A DNA stretch of 64,000 nucleotides from Telmatobacter sp. DSM 110680. Its GTDB lineage: Bacteria > Acidobacteriota > Terriglobia > Terriglobales > Acidobacteriaceae. Below the pieces are notes generated by a model. That model saw only the letters and a program-made list of their open reading frames with translations, ran no database searches and was not told where the DNA came from. The DNA lies in assembly GCF_039994875.1 (NCBI RefSeq), contig NZ_CP121196.1, positions 2,356,001-2,420,000 of the forward strand. The letters run 5' to 3'. This document shows, piece by piece, positions 17,545-25,923 of this stretch. Made by a program: the position numbers and the translations under genes. The stretch's first letter is position 1; each line of letters opens with the position of its first letter.

Positions 17545-17567
17545 CTGACAACTGCTAACTGACAACT
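17545..17567. repeat. Short direct repeat CTGACAACT
   Basis: CTGACAACT occurs twice with starts 14 bp apart in the gap before the ATPase gene. It looks like the short CTGACAACTG-type intergenic repeats seen in some acidobacterial genomes. No function can be read from it. Confidence 0.4.
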
Positions 17568-17588
17568 AATTTTCACGAGGGGGATTGG

Positions 17589-18308
17589 ATGGCAAACGAC
17601 AAGCTGATTGACATTGAAGACCTGACCAAAGTCTTCTACACCGATGAAGTGGAGACTCACGCGCTCTCCGGTATTCACCTCACCATCTCGCGTGGAGAGT
17701 ACGTCGCCATGTCCGGCCCTTCAGGCTGCGGCAAGTCTACGCTGCTGTCGATCCTGGGTCTGCTCGATACACCCACGGGCGGCAAATACCTGCTTAACAA
17801 CAAGCCGGTAGAGAACCTGAGCTTCGGCGAGCGCTCGCGCATTCGCAACCAGGAGATCGGCTTCATCTTTCAGAGTTTTAATCTGATCGGCGATCTCACC
17901 GTGGAAGAGAACGTGGAGCTGCCGCTCACCTATCGCGCCGGCATGCCTTCGGCGGAACGCAAGAAGCGCGTCAAGGAAGCCCTGGAGCGCGTGAATATGG
18001 CGCACCGCATGCGGCATTATCCCGCACAGCTCTCAGGCGGTCAGCAGCAGCGTGTCGCCGTAGCTCGCGCACTTGCTGGATCTCCTTCGATCTTGCTGGC
18101 TGATGAGCCTACCGGAAACCTCGACTCGAAGAATGGTGAAGCCGTCATGCATCTGCTTGCCGATCTGCACCGCGAAGGCTCGACCATCTGCATGGTGACG
18201 CACGATCCGCGTTTTGCTAAGCACGCCGAGCGCGAAGTACACCTCTTCGACGGCAAAGTCGTATCGGAAGACGAGCTCAAAAAGCTTACGGAAGAAGTGG
18301 AGGCCTAG
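17589..18308 (+). CDS. ABC transporter ATP-binding protein, MacB/LolD type
   Basis: The 239-residue nucleotide-binding domain has a complete set of motifs: Walker A GPSGCGKST near residue 43, Q-loop IGFIFQSFNL, signature LSGGQQQRVAVARA from residue 148, Walker [14 protein letters not shown], and the switch His in MVTHDPRFA. It resembles LolD and the ATPase part of MacB, which power mechanotransmission-type permeases that do not pump through a channel themselves. ATG 17589 follows a CGAGGGGGATTGG Shine-Dalgarno. It sits between the adaptor and the first permease, whose start lies just past its stop, so the two are surely co-translated. It may serve several of the permeases downstream. Confidence 0.95.
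   Translation: MANDKLIDIEDLTKVFYTDEVETHALSGIHLTISRGEYVAMSGPSGCGKSTLLSILGLLDTPTGGKYLLNNKPVENLSFGERSRIRNQEIGFIFQSFNLIGDLTVEENVELPLTYRAGMPSAERKKRVKEALERVNMAHRMRHYPAQLSGGQQQRVAVARALAGSPSILLADEPTGNLDSKNGEAVMHLLADLHREGSTICMVTHDPRFAKHAEREVHLFDGKVVSEDELKKLTEEVEA
18299..18303 (+). promoter_or_regulatory. Shine-Dalgarno that fixes a TTG start
   Basis: GGAGG lies six bases before TTG 18310, inside the end of the ATPase gene. It decides the start of the first permease; the frame is open further upstream, but that stretch overlaps the ATPase gene and lacks permease features. Confidence 0.7.
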
Positions 18309-18309
18309 C

Positions 18310-20754
18310 TTGTTCGGACGGGATCTGCGTTTCACGATGCGCCAACTGCGCCGTGCGCCAGGGTTCACCTTGACGGTGGCCCTTACGCTGGCGCTTGGCA
18401 TTGGATCCGCTACGGCGGTCTATAGCATCGTGGATGCCGTCCTGCTTCGCCCATTGCCTTTCCCGCGCGCGGATCGTCTGGTCGAACTTGATAACCGCGA
18501 GACGCTAGTGGGAGGTGCTTCGCGCAGCAACGACGTCTCCTATCCGAATTTTTTCGATTGGCGCTCACAGACCAAAAGCTTTCAGTCCCTCTCGAGCTAC
18601 AAAACCAATGGGTTCACACTTGGCGGCCGGGACGGCGAGCCCGCAACCCGCACGACGGGGGTTCTGGTAAGTTCAGAATTCTTTTCGACGGTTGGAGTCG
18701 CACCGATCCTCGGCCGTGGGTTCCAGCGAGAAGAAGAACAGGCCGGCAATCGATCCGTGGTGATTGGATTTGGATTGTGGAAGTCTCTGTTTAATTCGTC
18801 GCCGTCAGCCCTTGGGAAAGTGATCCGTCTCGACGAGAAACCCTATACGGTTGTGGGCGTGATGCCGGCAGGTTTCCAGTTTCCCATAGCAACGCCCGAT
18901 GCGCAGATATGGGTCACCCTCGCGCAGGATGCCGAAGGTGCGCACTCCTCTGCATCGCAGCGAGGGTATAACCAACTAGACGTCGTTGGCCGGCTTCGCG
19001 ACGGCGTTTCAATCGACCAGGCTCGAGCTGAAATGAATACTATTCAGCGAGGGCTCGCCCTCCACTATCCCGACGACGACAAAGAGTACACGTCTGTTGA
19101 TATCACGAGTGAACTGAACACGGTCGTCGGAGACGCGCGCAAGCCGCTTCAGCTCCTTTTTGCTGCCGTGGGGGTGCTGCTTCTAATTGCCTGCGCGAAT
19201 GCCGCGGGACTGTTGCTGACGCGCTCCAATGGCCGCGTCAGCGAGCTTTCCATTCGAGCTGCCCTGGGTGCTTCCCGGGCCATGGTTCTTCGACAGCTCA
19301 TGCTCGAATCATCGGTGCTTTCTCTTTGCGGTGGCGGCCTCGGCGTGGCGCTGGTGACAGCAGTGTTGCGCGTGGCTCCTCGTTTTCTTCCGGTTGACCT
19401 TGTTCGATCGCAGACCATTGCCCTGAACGTTCAAGTACTTGCCTTCGCGCTGGGAATTTCACTGGTGACCGGGCTGGTCTTTGGCGTGCTGCCCGCTCTG
19501 CGCATGTCACGGCTTCAACCGGCATCCGCGTTGCGTGCGAGCATGCGAAGTGCAACGGCAGGCCGGCGTCAACATCTGCTTCATTCTGGGTTGATCGTTA
19601 CGCAGACTGCACTGAGTCTCGTCCTCCTCACTGGGGCAGGGCTGCTGATGCGCAGCTTTGATCAGATTCTCCGCGTCGATCCCGGCTTCGATCCAAGCCA
19701 CCTGCTTACGTTTCGGGTGGCCGTGCCTGAGTCTCGTTACGACGGAAATCAGCAGGTTGCCTTCTTCCACCGGTTGGAGTCGAGACTGGAGATGGTTCCG
19801 GGAGTTCAGTCAGCAGCAGCTGGGTTTCCGCTCCCGCTTTCTGGCGGCAACATTCGCATCTCATTCTCCATCATCGGTCAGCCAGTCGCTACGGGCGATG
19901 AGCCAAGCGAGCGCGTCAGCCTGATTGATCGTCGGTTTTTCGAAACACTTCGCATTCCGATTAAGCAGGGTCGATTCTTCCTTGCCGCAGAACACGAATC
20001 CGAGGGACAGCCTGTCGTTCTGATTAATGAAGCGTTCGCGCAGAAATACTTCCCTGGTCAAAATCCGGTCGGCCAGCATATGCGGTCAGGACTGGGAGCC
20101 GGAGATCCTCCTCCCATCCGCGAAATCGTCGGCGTTGTTGGGGACGTGAAGAGGGCGAGTCTCACAGAGCAGGAACTCCCGGAGTACTACATTCCCATTG
20201 AGCAGGCACCCGTAGCGCCTCCGCCGGTCGCCGTTCGTGTGAGTGGCGATCCAGCTTCATACGAAAACGCTGTGCGCTCGGCCGTAGCAGAAATCGATCC
20301 CGCTCTACCGGTTTATCGTCTCCACCCCTATGCTGATGACCTCTCGCGCATTACAGCCCGTCAGCGCTTTCAAGCTGTACTGATCACGGCGTTTGCTGCC
20401 ACCGCGATGTTCCTGGCTGCAGTCGGCCTCTACTCGCTGCTTGGCTTCATCGTTAATCAGCGCACCAGCGAATTAGGTCTACGCTTCGCTCTGGGCGCGC
20501 AGCGCTCCAGCGTGCTGCTTCTTATCCTCCGCCACGGCGTCGCCCTTTCGACAACCGGGCTTGCGTTGGGGTTGGCGGCCTCTCTCATGTTGACTCGATT
20601 TCTGGGCGGCATGCTGTTTCACGTCAAACCGTTTGATCCGCTTACGTTCGCGAGCGTTTCCATGTTGCTACTTGCTGTCGTGACTCTCGCCAGTCTCGTA
20701 CCGGCGTATTTTGCTTCGAAGATTGATCCGATCGAAACCCTCCGCATGCTCTAA
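18310..20754 (+). CDS. ADOP-type FtsX/MacB permease 1
   Basis: Read from TTG 18310, it is 814 residues and starts FGRDLRFTMRQLRRAPGFTLT, the signature N-terminus of acidobacterial duplicated permeases. It is an internal duplication: each half has one membrane helix, a large periplasmic MacB-core domain and an FtsX three-helix bundle. The first bundle is around LLFAAVGVLLLIACANAAGL near residue 285. The second half starts near LIVTQTALSLVLLTGAGLLM, and the last bundle runs from AATAMFLAAVGLYSLLGF to the C-terminal SKIDPIETLRML. It has no ATPase domain, so it needs a separate one, presumably the gene just upstream. The partners would be the adaptor and TolC-like protein of this operon. Substrate unknown. 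Confidence 0.93.
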   Translation: MFGRDLRFTMRQLRRAPGFTLTVALTLALGIGSATAVYSIVDAVLLRPLPFPRADRLVELDNRETLVGGASRSNDVSYPNFFDWRSQTKSFQSLSSYKTNGFTLGGRDGEPATRTTGVLVSSEFFSTVGVAPILGRGFQREEEQAGNRSVVIGFGLWKSLFNSSPSALGKVIRLDEKPYTVVGVMPAGFQFPIATPDAQIWVTLAQDAEGAHSSASQRGYNQLDVVGRLRDGVSIDQARAEMNTIQRGLALHYPDDDKEYTSVDITSELNTVVGDARKPLQLLFAAVGVLLLIACANAAGLLLTRSNGRVSELSIRAALGASRAMVLRQLMLESSVLSLCGGGLGVALVTAVLRVAPRFLPVDLVRSQTIALNVQVLAFALGISLVTGLVFGVLPALRMSRLQPASALRASMRSATAGRRQHLLHSGLIVTQTALSLVLLTGAGLLMRSFDQILRVDPGFDPSHLLTFRVAVPESRYDGNQQVAFFHRLESRLEMVPGVQSAAAGFPLPLSGGNIRISFSIIGQPVATGDEPSERVSLIDRRFFETLRIPIKQGRFFLAAEHESEGQPVVLINEAFAQKYFPGQNPVGQHMRSGLGAGDPPPIREIVGVVGDVKRASLTEQELPEYYIPIEQAPVAPPPVAVRVSGDPASYENAVRSAVAEIDPALPVYRLHPYADDLSRITARQRFQAVLITAFAATAMFLAAVGLYSLLGFIVNQRTSELGLRFALGAQRSSVLLLILRHGVALSTTGLALGLAASLMLTRFLGGMLFHVKPFDPLTFASVSMLLLAVVTLASLVPAYFASKIDPIETLRML

Positions 20755-20833
20755 CTGGAGAATCCCCGGCTTCGGAGTCTCGGATTGAACAGGCGGCCGA
20801 TAGGAAAAGGCGCATCGCAGAAAGGAATGACGA

Positions 20834-23290
20834 ATGCAGACGCTTACCCAAGATATTCGTTACGCACTGCGCCAGTTGCGCATGTCGCCGGGCTTCGCAC
20901 TCACCGCAGTACTGACGCTGGCGCTGGGAATTGGCGCATTGACTACGGTAGCGACGTGGACCAATGCGGTTCTGTTCAATCCCTGGCCACAGGTGCGGGA
21001 TGCACGTTCGCTGCGCTTTGTTTCCGCTACGGTGCTCGGCGGCGATGGTTATTCCGTCAGCTACGATCAATTCCAGTATGTGCGCCGTCAATCGCGCTCA
21101 TTCAGTGATGCGGCGGCATTCGACCTCGCAACGCTCAATCTCGCTTTACCTAATACGCAACCGCAGGCGATCCCCGCTGGGACCGTCTCATCGAACTACT
21201 TTGAACTCCTTGGAGTCAAGCCAGAGGTTGGCAACTTCTTCCAGCCCGATGCTAACGACCACGCATTCGGATCGATGGATGCGATTGTCTTGTCTGACGG
21301 CTTATGGCGTGACCGGTTCAACGCAGACCCCTCCGTTGTCGGTCGTTCCCTCTCCATCAACCGGCATGTCTTCACTGTTGCGGGGGTTGCGCCTCCGGAA
21401 TTCTCGGGCATCTTCGGTGGCGTTGCCGAAGCTGCGTGGATTCCGCTGTCTGCTTTGCGTGATCTCTCCGCCGACGCTCCTGCTGATCCGCTGCTCCATG
21501 CTGGACTGCAGGTTGTCGTTCGCCTTCGCCCCGGCGTAGCAGATGCTACATCCAAGGCTGAACTCCATACCCTGGCCCGGTCTTTTGCGCTCGCGCAGAA
21601 GAACGATCAACTGAATAGTTGGGATCTCAACCTCTACGACTCATCGCACATGCAGAAGGGATTTTTCGGCGCAATCGGCGAAGTTCTGCCCGTGCTGCTC
21701 GGCGCTTCGTGCTTATTGATGTTGCTGGTCTGCATTAACATTGCTTCTCTTCTTGGACAGAGAGCCGCGCGCCGCCGCCGCGAAATCGCTATCCGCACCG
21801 CTCTCGGAGCGAAACCGTCCCGCATCGCCTCACAGGTTTTTATCGAAACTGGTCTGCTCGCACTTGGAGGAGCGCTTGCCGGTTGGGCTGTCAGCGTCGG
21901 CATCTCCCGGGCGGTTTACGTCCTTCTGCCCGACTTCGGCTTCCCCATCGCTTTCAATCTGCACAGCGATTGGCGCATCATTGCGTTCGTTGCCGCGATT
22001 GCCATCGCGGTTACCCTGGCCTGCGGGATGTACCCCATTCGCCAATCGCTGCGGGTTTCGCAGCGGGAAGCGCTGCACGAAGGAAGCACCGCCGTCGCCG
22101 GGGCAACGCGAAAGAGAATCGGCCAGCGCATTGTGCTTGGTATTCAGCTTGCCATCTGCTTCATCGTGCTGGCCTGCTGCGGTCTGCTGACGCGCACCTC
22201 GCTCAATATCTTCAATCGCCCTGTTGGGTTTGATCGCACCAACACTCTCACGACAACCATCGACCTTTCGAGAGCCGGGTACACCGACGATCGTGCCCGC
22301 CTCTTCCTGCTTGAGGTTCTCGATCATCTGCGCACTGCCCCAGGCGTCGCCTCGGCAACCCTGACTACTCACTTGCCCATGGGCGATTGGGGTTCGGGCA
22401 ACACGCGCAACTTCAGCATCCCCGGTCACATTCCCGGGAAAGGTGAGGACAAGCAGGTGGTGACGGATTTTGACGGCCCCGACTTCTTCCACACGATGGT
22501 AATTCAGCTGCAGCAGGGACGCGATTTTGCAACGTCTGACAATGACTCAACCGCAAAGGTTGCTGTGATCAATGAGTCCATGGCTCACCGTTACTGGCCG
22601 CAGGGAAATGCTCTAGGGAGCGCCATCATTGTCGATAAAGTCGAACGTCAGATCGTCGGCATCGTACATGACTTCGCCTACCATAGCCCCGACAACACGG
22701 AGCCTACACCGGTCGTCTTCCTGCCTTTACTGCAAGGCAAATCCGGATATGGATACGCAATGATCGCAGTCCATTCGCGCACAGGCGCCACTGCGGTTGT
22801 TTCGCAATTGCGAAAAGCAGTGGCTGATTTGGATTCATCCGTGCCGCTGGAGAATGTACGTACGCTCGAAGATGTTACCGGCGAGCAATATCAGATGTCG
22901 CGCATCCCCGCGGAACTGCTCGGAGTCTATGCCATCTGCAGTGTCCTGGTCGCCATGATGGGGCTGTATGCAGTCATGGCCTACTCGGTGCTCGAACGCA
23001 ACCGCGAGTTTGCTTTGCGCATGGCACTTGGTTCGACACGGGAGAAAATCTTCCGATTGGTGCTGCAGGGAAGTGCGGCCGTAATTTTCATTGGGCTTGG
23101 GGCGGGAGGTCTTGGTTCCGTTGCCGCAGTGCGACTGTTGCGCTCCATGTTGTTCAATGTTTCGCCTTTTGACCTGCTCAGCTTCAGCGTCGCGGGACTT
23201 GCGCTGGTGCTCACGGTACTGATCGCTGGCATTACGCCGGCATACCGCGCCGCGAATATCCAGCCGATGCAGGCTCTCAGGAACGAATAG
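20834..23290 (+). CDS. ADOP-type FtsX/MacB permease 2
   Basis: The 818-residue paralogue of its upstream neighbour begins MQTLTQDIRYALRQLRMSPGF. AAGGA stands seven bases before its ATG. The first FtsX bundle is at LPVLLGASCLLMLLVCINIASLL, followed by the AARRRREIAIRTALGAKPSRI coupling loop that contacts the ATPase. The second half opens at IVLGIQLAICFIVLACCGLL, and the protein ends ANIQPMQALRNE. The periplasmic domains differ clearly from the other four permeases, while the membrane parts stay alike, which suggests different cargo on a shared drive. The gap from permease 1 is about 80 bp, the widest within the permease block. Confidence 0.92.
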   Translation: MQTLTQDIRYALRQLRMSPGFALTAVLTLALGIGALTTVATWTNAVLFNPWPQVRDARSLRFVSATVLGGDGYSVSYDQFQYVRRQSRSFSDAAAFDLATLNLALPNTQPQAIPAGTVSSNYFELLGVKPEVGNFFQPDANDHAFGSMDAIVLSDGLWRDRFNADPSVVGRSLSINRHVFTVAGVAPPEFSGIFGGVAEAAWIPLSALRDLSADAPADPLLHAGLQVVVRLRPGVADATSKAELHTLARSFALAQKNDQLNSWDLNLYDSSHMQKGFFGAIGEVLPVLLGASCLLMLLVCINIASLLGQRAARRRREIAIRTALGAKPSRIASQVFIETGLLALGGALAGWAVSVGISRAVYVLLPDFGFPIAFNLHSDWRIIAFVAAIAIAVTLACGMYPIRQSLRVSQREALHEGSTAVAGATRKRIGQRIVLGIQLAICFIVLACCGLLTRTSLNIFNRPVGFDRTNTLTTTIDLSRAGYTDDRARLFLLEVLDHLRTAPGVASATLTTHLPMGDWGSGNTRNFSIPGHIPGKGEDKQVVTDFDGPDFFHTMVIQLQQGRDFATSDNDSTAKVAVINESMAHRYWPQGNALGSAIIVDKVERQIVGIVHDFAYHSPDNTEPTPVVFLPLLQGKSGYGYAMIAVHSRTGATAVVSQLRKAVADLDSSVPLENVRTLEDVTGEQYQMSRIPAELLGVYAICSVLVAMMGLYAVMAYSVLERNREFALRMALGSTREKIFRLVLQGSAAVIFIGLGAGGLGSVAAVRLLRSMLFNVSPFDLLSFSVAGLALVLTVLIAGITPAYRAANIQPMQALRNE

Positions 23291-23335
23291 ACAAGGCACG
23301 ATCCAGACCTTCAAACCCTTCGGAGCTGAATCGCG

Positions 23336-25903
23336 ATGAACCAGGCCCTGAACAACACGATGCAGGATCTCCGCTACGCGCTTCGTCAACTGCGCAAGTC
23401 GCCGGGATTCACGATTACCGCAACCCTGACGCTGGCTTTAGGCATCGGCGCCAACACTGCGATCTTCACGCTGGTGCAGGGAATCCTGTTGCGCCGCCTG
23501 CCGGTCAGCGATCCTAAGCAGCTGTATCGTATCGGCGACAACGGCGATTGCTGTGTGGAAGGCGGCTTCCCTGGCGACGCCAGCGACACCGGCGATTTCA
23601 CCATCTTCTCCACGGATCTCTATCAACATCTTCGCAACACCACTCCCGAATTCGAGCAACTAGCCGCGATGCAGGCGGGTGGGGGAATGTATAGCGTGCG
23701 GCACGGCAGCGCAGCGGCTAAGCCATTACGTGGTGAATTTGTCTCAGGGAATTATTTCTCAACACTGGGCCTGAGGGCCTACACGGGCCGCGCACTTAGC
23801 GATCAGGATGACCAGCCGTCAGCAGCGCCTGCCACAGTGCTCAGTTACAAAGCATGGCAGGGAGAATATGCAGGCGATCCCACTATCGTTGGTTCCACCA
23901 TCTTCATCCAGGCCAAGCCGTTCACCGTCATTGGCATTGCGCCGCCGGGCTTTTTCGGCGACCGCGTAACCGATGGCCCCCCCGACTTCTGGATGCCGCT
24001 GCAGACCGAACCTTATATTCGCGGCGACAGCGCGATCCTCCATCACCAGGAATCGCACTGGCTGTATCTGCTTGGACGCGTGCGCCCCGGAACCTCCATC
24101 GGAGCATTGCAATCGAAGATCACCGTGACGCTACGCCAGTGGCTCTATACGCGTCCGGTGCTCACGGCGAATGGCGGCGCGACACTCATTCCCAAAATGC
24201 ATGTGGTTCTTTCGCCCGGCGGAGGCGGAATTCAAAACCTCCAACAGGAAGCGGGTAAAGGGCTGAAGTTCCTGATGATCCTTTCCTCGGTGGTGCTTTT
24301 GATCGCCTGCGCGAATATCGCCAATCTGATGCTGGCTCGCAGCACCACTCGCCGTGCAGATATTGCACTTCGCATGGCATTGGGCTCTGGTCGTCGTCGC
24401 GTGATGCGCCAGATACTGACGGAAAGCATTCTGCTCAGTTGCATTGGCGGACTCGTGGGGCTGGCTGTTGCCTATCTCGGCTCTCACACCATCCTTGCCC
24501 TTGCGTTTCCTGAAGCGCGCAACATGCCCGTCGATGCGAGCCCATCCCCCATTGTCCTCGGTTTCGCATTTCTGATTTCGCTCGTGACCGGGGTGTTGTT
24601 CGGTACCGCGCCCGCCTGGATGTCAACGCACGCACAGCCGGCTGAGGCGCTGCGCGGCGTCAATCGCTCCAGTCGCGACCGCTCCTCGCTGCCGCAGAAA
24701 TCGTTAGTGGTATTTCAGGCTGCGTTATCGCTCGTGCTGCTAGCGGGTGCCATCTTGATGACCAAAACGCTGGTCAATCTTGAACACCAGAACTTCGGGA
24801 TCGCCACCAGCAATCGTTACGTGCTTCATTTTGATCCTGCCGGGGCTGGCTATACCATCGACAGGCTGCCCGGCCTCTACCGTCAGATCGACGAGCGCTT
24901 TTCAGCATTGCCCGGTGTGACCAATGTTGGGATGGCCCTCTACAGCCCGCTCGAGGGCGATAACTGGGGTGAGTGTGTCATTCAGCAGGGACATCCCGCG
25001 CCACGTCCGGGGGACAAGTGCGGATCAACATGGGATCGCGTCAGTACACACTTTCTTGATTCCGTTGGTGTGTCCATCTTGCGCGGACGGGGATTCACGG
25101 AACAGGATACCGCCAACTCGCCGCAGGTAGTTTTGGTTAACCAGACTTTTGTGAAGCGGTTCTTTCCTAATCAGGATCCGATCGGTCAGCATTTCGGCAT
25201 CGACTTTCCTCAGTTCTCCGGGAGCTTTGAAATCGTCGGAGTCTTTGCTGACTTCAAGCTCAACAATCCGCGCGATGATATCCGGCCCGTTTATCTGCGG
25301 GCGCTTACGCAGCAGTTCCCATATCACATGGAGTCGATGGATTCCGGCGAAACGCAATCCATGTTCATCAACTCCATGGTTCTGAGCTTCAACAGGCCGC
25401 AACAGAATGCCGAACAGTTGGTTCGCCGTACCCTGGCTGAGATCGATCCCAATCTCACGGTCATGGATCTTCGCTCTCTCGACGCGCAGGTGGCCGGCAA
25501 CTTCAACGGAGATCGTCTGACGGCGGAACTCTCCAGTTTGTTCGGAATGCTCTCACTGATTCTGGCTTCGGTGGGACTGTACGGCGTGATGTCGTATTTT
25601 GTTGCACGTCGTACCAGCGAAATCGGCATACGCATGGCGCTCGGAGCAACGCGCTCCAGCGTCCTCAGCATGGTAATGCGCGGTGCGCTCTGGCAGGTGA
25701 TTATCGGTCTTTGCCTCGGAATTCCGGCCTCGCTCTACGCAGGTTATCTGATGAAGAGCCTGCTTTATGGCGTTGGCAGTTATGATCCGTGGGCTCTCGC
25801 TGGTGCACCCTTCATGCTGCTCCTTTGCGCGGTTGCCGCAGGATTTATTCCCGCGCGCCGCGCTGCCTCGATTGAACCGATGCGCGCACTACGGATTGAG
25901 TAG
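23336..25903 (+). CDS. ADOP-type FtsX/MacB permease 3 (cysteine-bearing)
   Basis: At 855 residues this is the longest of the five. It begins with a variant of the shared N-terminus (MQDLRYALRQLRKSPGFT) and ends ASIEPMRALRIE. Both halves contain the MacB periplasmic core (SGNYFSTLGLRAYTGRAL; THFLDSVGVSILRGRGF) and FtsX bundles (LMILSSVVLLIACANIANLM; GMLSLILASVGLYGVMSYF). Its periplasmic domains hold four cysteines, GDCCVEGG in the first and GECVIQQ plus DKCGS in the second. I do not see these in the other permeases, so they may form disulfides. GGAG is ten bases before the ATG. Confidence 0.92.
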   Translation: MNQALNNTMQDLRYALRQLRKSPGFTITATLTLALGIGANTAIFTLVQGILLRRLPVSDPKQLYRIGDNGDCCVEGGFPGDASDTGDFTIFSTDLYQHLRNTTPEFEQLAAMQAGGGMYSVRHGSAAAKPLRGEFVSGNYFSTLGLRAYTGRALSDQDDQPSAAPATVLSYKAWQGEYAGDPTIVGSTIFIQAKPFTVIGIAPPGFFGDRVTDGPPDFWMPLQTEPYIRGDSAILHHQESHWLYLLGRVRPGTSIGALQSKITVTLRQWLYTRPVLTANGGATLIPKMHVVLSPGGGGIQNLQQEAGKGLKFLMILSSVVLLIACANIANLMLARSTTRRADIALRMALGSGRRRVMRQILTESILLSCIGGLVGLAVAYLGSHTILALAFPEARNMPVDASPSPIVLGFAFLISLVTGVLFGTAPAWMSTHAQPAEALRGVNRSSRDRSSLPQKSLVVFQAALSLVLLAGAILMTKTLVNLEHQNFGIATSNRYVLHFDPAGAGYTIDRLPGLYRQIDERFSALPGVTNVGMALYSPLEGDNWGECVIQQGHPAPRPGDKCGSTWDRVSTHFLDSVGVSILRGRGFTEQDTANSPQVVLVNQTFVKRFFPNQDPIGQHFGIDFPQFSGSFEIVGVFADFKLNNPRDDIRPVYLRALTQQFPYHMESMDSGETQSMFINSMVLSFNRPQQNAEQLVRRTLAEIDPNLTVMDLRSLDAQVAGNFNGDRLTAELSSLFGMLSLILASVGLYGVMSYFVARRTSEIGIRMALGATRSSVLSMVMRGALWQVIIGLCLGIPASLYAGYLMKSLLYGVGSYDPWALAGAPFMLLLCAVAAGFIPARRAASIEPMRALRIE

Positions 25904-25923
25904 GAGAAAGGAGACTGAGCGGG

